This document shows, piece after piece, positions 6,097 through 9,783 of a stretch of DNA of 9,783 bases; positions within the stretch are counted from its first letter, which is position 1; the number at the start of each line of letters is the position of its first letter. A program made the translations under genes and the position numbers. Location of the stretch: positions 1 through 9,783 of the forward strand of contig CAJUIP010000072.1 in NCBI GenBank assembly GCA_910586315.1. The letters are read 5' to 3'. The stretch comes from an uncultured Lachnospiraceae bacterium. GTDB taxonomy: Bacteria > Bacillota > Clostridia > Lachnospirales > Lachnospiraceae. The notes under the pieces were generated by a model, which was not told the DNA's origin, did not search any database, and saw only the letters and a list, made by a program, of their open reading frames with translations.

Positions 6097-6125
6097 AAGC
6101 CGTAATCCGAAGGGAGAAAGTAAAT

Positions 6126-7481
6126 ATGGGAAAATATTTTGGAACGGACGGCTTTCGTGGGGAGGCCAATGTAGATTTGACAGTGGAACATGCGTATAAG
6201 GTTGGAAGATTTCTCGGCTGGTATTACGGGGAGCAGGCCAAGGGTGATCGGTGCCGGATTGTGATCGGAAAGGATACAAGGCGGTCCAGCTATATGTTTG
6301 AGTATTCCCTGGTATCCGGTCTCACAGCCTCCGGTGCGGATGTATATCTTCTGCATGTGACCACGACTCCCAGCGTGTCACATGTAATCCGTACGGAAGA
6401 TTTTGACTGCGGCATCATGATTTCCGCCAGTCACAATCCCTATTATGACAACGGAATCAAAATCATGAACGGCAGTGGTGAGAAGCTGGAGGAAAGCGTG
6501 ATTGTTGAGATCGAAAAGTATCTGGACGGAGAGATGGGGGAGCTGCCGTTAGCAAAGCGGGAGCACATCGGACGGACCCAGGATTTCGCGGCAGGACGGA
6601 ACCGCTACATCGGATACCTGATTTCCATTGCGACACGTTCCTTTAAGGGGAAAAAGGTTGGTTTGGACTGTTCCAACGGAAGCGCTTCTTCCGTGGCCAA
6701 AAGTGTATTTGACGCCCTCGGTGCAGATACTTATGTAATTAACAACGAGCCGGACGGACTGAATATCAACAAGAACTGCGGCTCTACACATATAGAGCGC
6801 CTTCAGGAATTTGTGCTGGAAAATCATCTGGATGTGGGATTCGCTTATGACGGGGATGCGGACCGCTGCATGGCAGTGGATGAAAACGGTCAGGTGGTGG
6901 ATGGAGATCTGATTCTTTACATCTGCGGCAAGTATATGAAGGAGCAGGGACTTTTAAGGAACAATAAAATTGTTACCACGGTTATGTCAAATATGGGCCT
7001 TTATAAGGCGCTGGACCGGGAAGGAATCGGGTATGAGAAGACGGCTGTGGGCGATAAATATGTATATGAAAATATGGTCCAAACGGGAAACTGCCTGGGC
7101 GGCGAGCAGTCGGGACACATTATTTTCAGCAAATATGCATCCACCGGGGATGGCATTTTAACCTCTTTAAAGGTGATGGAGGTTATGCTGGAGAAAAAGC
7201 AGCCACTTTCCAAACTGGCATCCGAAGTGACAATTCTGCCGCAGCTTTTAAAGAATGTGCGCGTGGCTGACAAGGCGGCCGCGTTAGGGGATGAGGATGT
7301 GAAGGCGGCCGCTTCCGGAGTGGAGGAAGCCCTTGGAAATGACGGACGGCTTCTTCTGCGCCAGAGTGGAACAGAGCCATTGATCCGTGTGATGGTGGAG
7401 GCCGAAACTCCGGAGCTTTGTGAGAAATATGTGGACCAGGTGATTGATGTCATGAAAGCAAAGGGACACGTGGTCGGTTAA
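6126..7481 (+). CDS. glmM: Phosphoglucosamine mutase
   Basis: The enzyme interconverts glucosamine-6-phosphate and glucosamine-1-phosphate in the cytoplasm, feeding UDP-GlcNAc for peptidoglycan and other envelope polymers. It is 451 residues, the usual size for this alpha-D-phosphohexomutase subfamily. Seen: FGTDGFRG at 5-12; ISASHNP at 99-105 with the phosphorylated Ser102, the same number as in the E. coli enzyme; the metal loop YDGDADR at 241-247 (Asp242, 244, 246); the sugar-binding loop GGEQSGH at 325-331; and the phosphate-binding loop RQSGTEPLIR at 412-421. The GEQSGH form together with the short length supports GlmM over phosphomannomutase. GGGAG at 6112-6116 precedes the ATG. It is transcribed alone between two terminators. 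The terminator in its leader suggests regulated read-through. Confidence 0.96.
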   Translation: MGKYFGTDGFRGEANVDLTVEHAYKVGRFLGWYYGEQAKGDRCRIVIGKDTRRSSYMFEYSLVSGLTASGADVYLLHVTTTPSVSHVIRTEDFDCGIMISASHNPYYDNGIKIMNGSGEKLEESVIVEIEKYLDGEMGELPLAKREHIGRTQDFAAGRNRYIGYLISIATRSFKGKKVGLDCSNGSASSVAKSVFDALGADTYVINNEPDGLNINKNCGSTHIERLQEFVLENHLDVGFAYDGDADRCMAVDENGQVVDGDLILYICGKYMKEQGLLRNNKIVTTVMSNMGLYKALDREGIGYEKTAVGDKYVYENMVQTGNCLGGEQSGHIIFSKYASTGDGILTSLKVMEVMLEKKQPLSKLASEVTILPQLLKNVRVADKAAALGDEDVKAAASGVEEALGNDGRLLLRQSGTEPLIRVMVEAETPELCEKYVDQVIDVMKAKGHVVG

Positions 7482-7487
7482 GGGCAT

Positions 7488-7528
7488 AAATGCCGGGGAT
7501 GCCGTCGGGAGCGGCAGCCCCGGCATTT
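7488..7528 (+). terminator. Probable glmM terminator
   Basis: AAATGCCGGGG (7488-7498) pairs perfectly with CCCCGGCATTT (7518-7528). Inside it TGCCG (7500-7504) pairs with CGGCA (7512-7516). The hairpin starts 7 bp after the glmM stop. The stem is very stable, but the tail is only ATTTGTAATAAA without a real T run, so termination may be partial. Confidence 0.65.
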
Positions 7529-7599
7529 GTAATAAACGGCAGCAAAGGAATAGTAACAATTGGCAATGGAATATCTGCTATAACATTTTGATATGGCTG

Positions 7600-7628
7600 T
7601 TGACTTGCATATGGGAAATGGTTATGTT
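7600..7628 (+). promoter_or_regulatory. Candidate leuA promoter
   Basis: TTGACT (7600-7605) and TATGTT (7623-7628) are exactly 17 bp apart, followed by an A-rich start region. The -35 is strong (5 of 6), the -10 moderate (4 of 6). It would yield a leader of about 230 nt before leuA. Confidence 0.6.
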
Positions 7629-7640
7629 AAAATAAAATAA

Positions 7641-7868
7641 CGCCTTTGGGCGGACTCTAAGAGTAAAGGACTGATGAAAATGGGGTTAGACCTAAGAGTG
7701 TAACATTATTTATTGTACAGAAATACAGTGTGGTTTACCGACTCCGTGGCCGGCGACTATGAAAAAGCATGCCCATCCGGGCATCCCGTAATGCAAGCCC
7801 CTCGGGCGGACGTTCGGCTTTCGCCGGATGACAAGGTTTATGAAAAAATAAAAACGGAGGAGAGAACC
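7641..7868 (+). promoter_or_regulatory. Structured leuA leader, class not recognised
   Basis: Hairpin CGCC/GGCG (7641-7644 and 7649-7652) lies at the start. Further on, a perfect 7-bp stem CCGGCGA (7750-7756) with TCGCCGG (7821-7827) encloses hairpins ATGCCC/GGGCAT (7769-7774 and 7779-7784) and GCCC/GGGC (7797-7800 and 7804-7807), which gives a multi-branch junction. CGGC/GCCG (7815-7818 and 7823-7826) would compete with the closing stem. No T-box sequence, no known riboswitch core that I recognise and no terminator with a T run is present before leuA. Control, if any, would act on translation, Rho or RNA stability. Confidence 0.45.
7674..7703 (+). CDS. Possible leucine leader peptide (MKMGLDLRV)
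   Basis: This is a nine-codon frame between the leuA promoter and the structured leader, ending in TAA. AAAGGA at 7665-7670 is 3 bases before the first ATG and 9 before the second (7680), so the second start may be the better one. The peptide has two Leu codons, TTA and CTA, close together (Leu-Asp-Leu), then Val. Leucine codons in a short frame ahead of leuA are what classical leader-peptide attenuation uses, but two Leu codons are few and chance is not excluded. An octamer CTAAGAGT occurs both inside it (7692-7699) and before it (7657-7664). Confidence 0.35.
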   Translation: MKMGLDLRV

Positions 7869-9539
7869 ATGTTGAATGTAAAGAGATATCAGAGAGTACC
7901 AGTGGTACATTACCCGGAACGGGAATGGCCCGGTAAGGAGATTGAGAAAGCACCGATCTGGTGCAGCGTAGACTTAAGAGACGGAAACCAGGCCCTGGTG
8001 GAGCCCATGGTAGTGGAAGAGAAGGTGGAAATGTTTAACCTTCTGGTGAAGATGGGCTTTAAGGAAATAGAAATCGGTTTCCCGGCGGCTTCTCAGATCG
8101 AGTTTGATTTTTTAAGACAGCTTGTGGAGAGGAACATGATTCCTGACGACGTGACGGTGCAGGTCCTGACCCAGTGCAGGGATCATCTGGTAAAGAGAAC
8201 GTTTGAGTCTATCCAGGGTATTAAAAAGGCCGTTGTACATATTTATAATTCCACATCCACTCTTCAGCGCGATGTGGTGTTTCACATGGACCGGGATGAA
8301 ATCAGACAGATTGCCATTGACGGCGTTGCGATGGTAAAAAAATATATGGCGGATTATGACGGGGAAGTAATCCTGGAATATTCTCCGGAGAGCTTTACGG
8401 GAACGGAGCTGGATTTTGCGCTGGATGTCTGTAATGCGGTTCAGAAAGCCTGGGGTCCCACGCCGGATAAGAAGATGATTATAAACCTGCCTTCAACCGT
8501 TGAGATGACAACGCCCAATGTATACGCGGATCAGATTGAATGGATGATTAAGCATTTGGACAATCGTGAAAGCATTGTTGTGAGCGTTCATCCTCACAAT
8601 GACCGGGGAACCAGTGTGGCGGCCACGGAGCTTGCTTTGTTAGCCGGAGCGGACCGGGTGGAAGGAACTCTGTTTGGGAACGGTGAGAGAACCGGAAATG
8701 TGGATGTGCTGACGCTGGCTTACAATATGTTCTCTCAGGGGATTGATCCAAAGCTGGAAATTTCTGACATTAAGAAAATTGCAGAGGTTTATGAGCGCTG
8801 TACCAAGATGCATATTGATCCCCGTCATCCATATGCCGGTAAGCTGGTATTTACTGCTTTTTCCGGTTCCCATCAGGATGCCATCAACAAAGGAATGCAT
8901 GCGCTTCTGGAACGTCAGAGCAAGGTTTGGCAGGTCCCCTATCTGCCCATCGATCCATCGGATATCGGCCGGGAATACGAGCCGGTTGTCCGCATCAACA
9001 GCCAGTCCGGAAAGGGCGGCGTGGCTTTTGTTATGGATTCTTTCTTCGGCTTTAAACTGCCTCGTGGTATGCATAAGGAGTTTGCGGACATTATCCAGAA
9101 AATTGCCGAAGAGCAGGGCGAAGTGGCGCCAGAGCAGATTATGGAAGAGTTCCGCAGACATTATCTGGAGAAGAAGGAACCGTACCACTTCAAAAAGTGC
9201 AAAATTACGGATTTTGAGTCCGAAGGTGATTTTACAACCGTGGCAGTTGTGACCTATACGGACCATGGCGTGGTCAAGCAGTTTGAAGGCGTTGGAAACG
9301 GACCCATTGATGCGGTGCAGCGGGGGCTGGAGGAAGAGCTGGGAATCAATATAAGGGTACTGGATTACAGCGAGCACGCACTGACTTCTGGTTCCGGTGC
9401 ACAGGCGGCTTCCTATATCCATGTAATGGATCAGGATACCAAACGGACTACCTATGGGGTTGGCATCAGTTCCAACATTACAAGGGCCTCCCTGCGCGGG
9501 ATTTTCAGTGCGGTGAACCGTCTGACAGAGGAAAAGTAA
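7869..9539 (+). CDS. leuA: 2-Isopropylmalate synthase, long (LeuA2) form
   Basis: The enzyme condenses acetyl-CoA with 2-oxoisovalerate to 2-isopropylmalate, the first committed step of leucine synthesis. The 556 residues match the longer form known from actinobacteria and yeast (often 550-640) better than the E. coli type (about 520). Seen: WCSVDLRDGNQAL at 31-43 with catalytic Arg37 and metal-binding Asp38; HPHNDRG at 241-247 with metal ligands His241 and His243; GTLFGNGERTGNVD at 267-280; GSHQDAINKG at 333-342; GKGGVAF at 381-387. Residues about 440-556 form the C-terminal regulatory domain where leucine binds for feedback inhibition in the family. GGAGG at 7856-7860, 8 bases upstream, decides the ATG at 7869; the frame stays open to 7713, but that part folds as leader RNA and has no conserved sequence. 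It is a single-gene unit with its own promoter and terminator; no leuBCD genes follow within the window. Confidence 0.95.
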   Translation: MLNVKRYQRVPVVHYPEREWPGKEIEKAPIWCSVDLRDGNQALVEPMVVEEKVEMFNLLVKMGFKEIEIGFPAASQIEFDFLRQLVERNMIPDDVTVQVLTQCRDHLVKRTFESIQGIKKAVVHIYNSTSTLQRDVVFHMDRDEIRQIAIDGVAMVKKYMADYDGEVILEYSPESFTGTELDFALDVCNAVQKAWGPTPDKKMIINLPSTVEMTTPNVYADQIEWMIKHLDNRESIVVSVHPHNDRGTSVAATELALLAGADRVEGTLFGNGERTGNVDVLTLAYNMFSQGIDPKLEISDIKKIAEVYERCTKMHIDPRHPYAGKLVFTAFSGSHQDAINKGMHALLERQSKVWQVPYLPIDPSDIGREYEPVVRINSQSGKGGVAFVMDSFFGFKLPRGMHKEFADIIQKIAEEQGEVAPEQIMEEFRRHYLEKKEPYHFKKCKITDFESEGDFTTVAVVTYTDHGVVKQFEGVGNGPIDAVQRGLEEELGINIRVLDYSEHALTSGSGAQAASYIHVMDQDTKRTTYGVGISSNITRASLRGIFSAVNRLTEEK

Positions 9540-9584
9540 AAGAAACTGCGAGGGTACCGGACAGTTATAGATAAAAAATAACAG

Positions 9585-9623
9585 GGCAGCTATGAACAGA
9601 ATTGTCATAGCTGCCGCTTTTTT
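9585..9623 (+). terminator. Strong intrinsic terminator of leuA
   Basis: GGCAGCTATG (9585-9594) pairs perfectly with CATAGCTGCC (9606-9615). ACA/TGT (9596-9598 and 9603-9605) extends it around a GAAT loop, and a six-T run follows at 9618-9623. It starts 45 bp after the leuA stop. Confidence 0.9.
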
Positions 9624-9783
9624 GCCCTGAATATGTCAGATAATTGTAAGGCAAAACGAAGAAAAAGTTTGAAATTATATGATATATTATAAATACAAAG
9701 TAAAAATAAGTGTATCGTATCTTGAGAGTGGTAGTGTCAAGTAATCTATGAAAAACTTGGGTCCAAAAAACAGGCCCAACCGA
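9624..9783. other. AT-rich tail without a gene; two inverted repeats near the edge
   Basis: No reading frame or clear promoter is seen. The stretch 9655-9720 is strongly AT-rich. CTTGA/TCAAG (9721-9725 and 9737-9741) and TTGGG/CCCAA (9757-9761 and 9775-9779, with CC/GG inside) form small inverted repeats close to the right edge. They could be a leader, or the end of an element that continues outside. Confidence 0.4.

Noticed and set aside
5841..6125. glmS-type ribozyme or T-box in the glmM leader
   Set aside because: Neither the glmS ribozyme core nor the T-box consensus is present; the gene is also glmM, not glmS.
7001..7453. Long antisense open frames inside glmM and leuA
   Set aside because: They mirror codon bias of the sense genes, lack ribosome binding sites and have no recognisable protein features.
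7671..7700. CTGATGA resembling a hammerhead ribozyme core
   Set aside because: No second stem followed by GAAA and no closing third stem can be found in the flanking sequence.
7713..7868. In-frame 52-residue N-terminal extension of leuA from a TTG
   Set aside because: There is no ribosome binding site before it, GGAGG lies right before 7869, and the region shows RNA stems. The long open frame is noted but is most likely chance.
1..9783. CRISPR array, tRNA or rRNA genes, prophage or restriction/defence operon
   Set aside because: No regularly spaced direct repeats with spacers, no tRNA or rRNA sequence and no phage or nuclease genes were seen; the only tandem repeat is the 42-bp unit without spacers.

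Overview
The window looks like chromosomal DNA of a Clostridia-class Firmicute, most likely a Lachnospiraceae relative (inference). The reasons are strong AGGAGG-type ribosome binding sites, moderate GC with AT-rich gaps, and protein sequences typical of that group. Nothing in the window fixes genus or species.

Layout, left to right. (1) Positions 1-549 hold the 3' part of a RelA/SpoT-fold gene and a small overlapping gene of unknown function. (2) Positions 550-921 are non-coding: a stretch of short degenerate repeats, a terminator that works in both directions, and a 42-bp tandem repeat that runs into the 3' end of the next gene. (3) A minus-strand MFS transporter (922-2139) has a good promoter of its own; it is divergent from (4) an MGMT/alkyltransferase-like gene (2385-2822) that lacks the alkyl-acceptor cysteine. 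(5) rfbA-rfbB-rfbD (3016-5840) is a tight operon for dTDP-L-rhamnose, but no rfbC epimerase gene is present. (6) A 285-bp gap carries a long imperfect hairpin, a candidate promoter, a small perfect hairpin and a strong intrinsic terminator that ends only 29 bp before glmM. (7) glmM (6126-7481) encodes phosphoglucosamine mutase. (8) A 387-bp gap holds the glmM terminator, a promoter and a structured leader with a possible nine-codon leucine-containing leader peptide, followed by (9) leuA (7869-9539), a long-form 2-isopropylmalate synthase. (10) A strong terminator and about 160 bp of AT-rich sequence without a gene close the window.

How the genes fit together: rfbABD supply an activated deoxysugar for surface polysaccharide, and glmM supplies glucosamine-1-phosphate for UDP-GlcNAc and peptidoglycan, so the centre of the window is cell-envelope precursor metabolism. 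leuA is a separate, singly transcribed leucine biosynthesis unit. The left third (RelA/SpoT-fold gene, small unknown gene, transporter, alkyltransferase-like gene) looks more accessory.

The protein-coding genes are mostly familiar. The least explained parts are the two leaders. The glmM leader puts a terminator inside what must be its own transcript, and a 9-nt segment further upstream is identical to the terminator's 3' arm and could compete with it. The leuA leader combines a possible leucine peptide with a perfect 7-bp stem enclosing two hairpins. Both are candidate cis-regulatory RNAs and need comparative alignment to confirm or reject.
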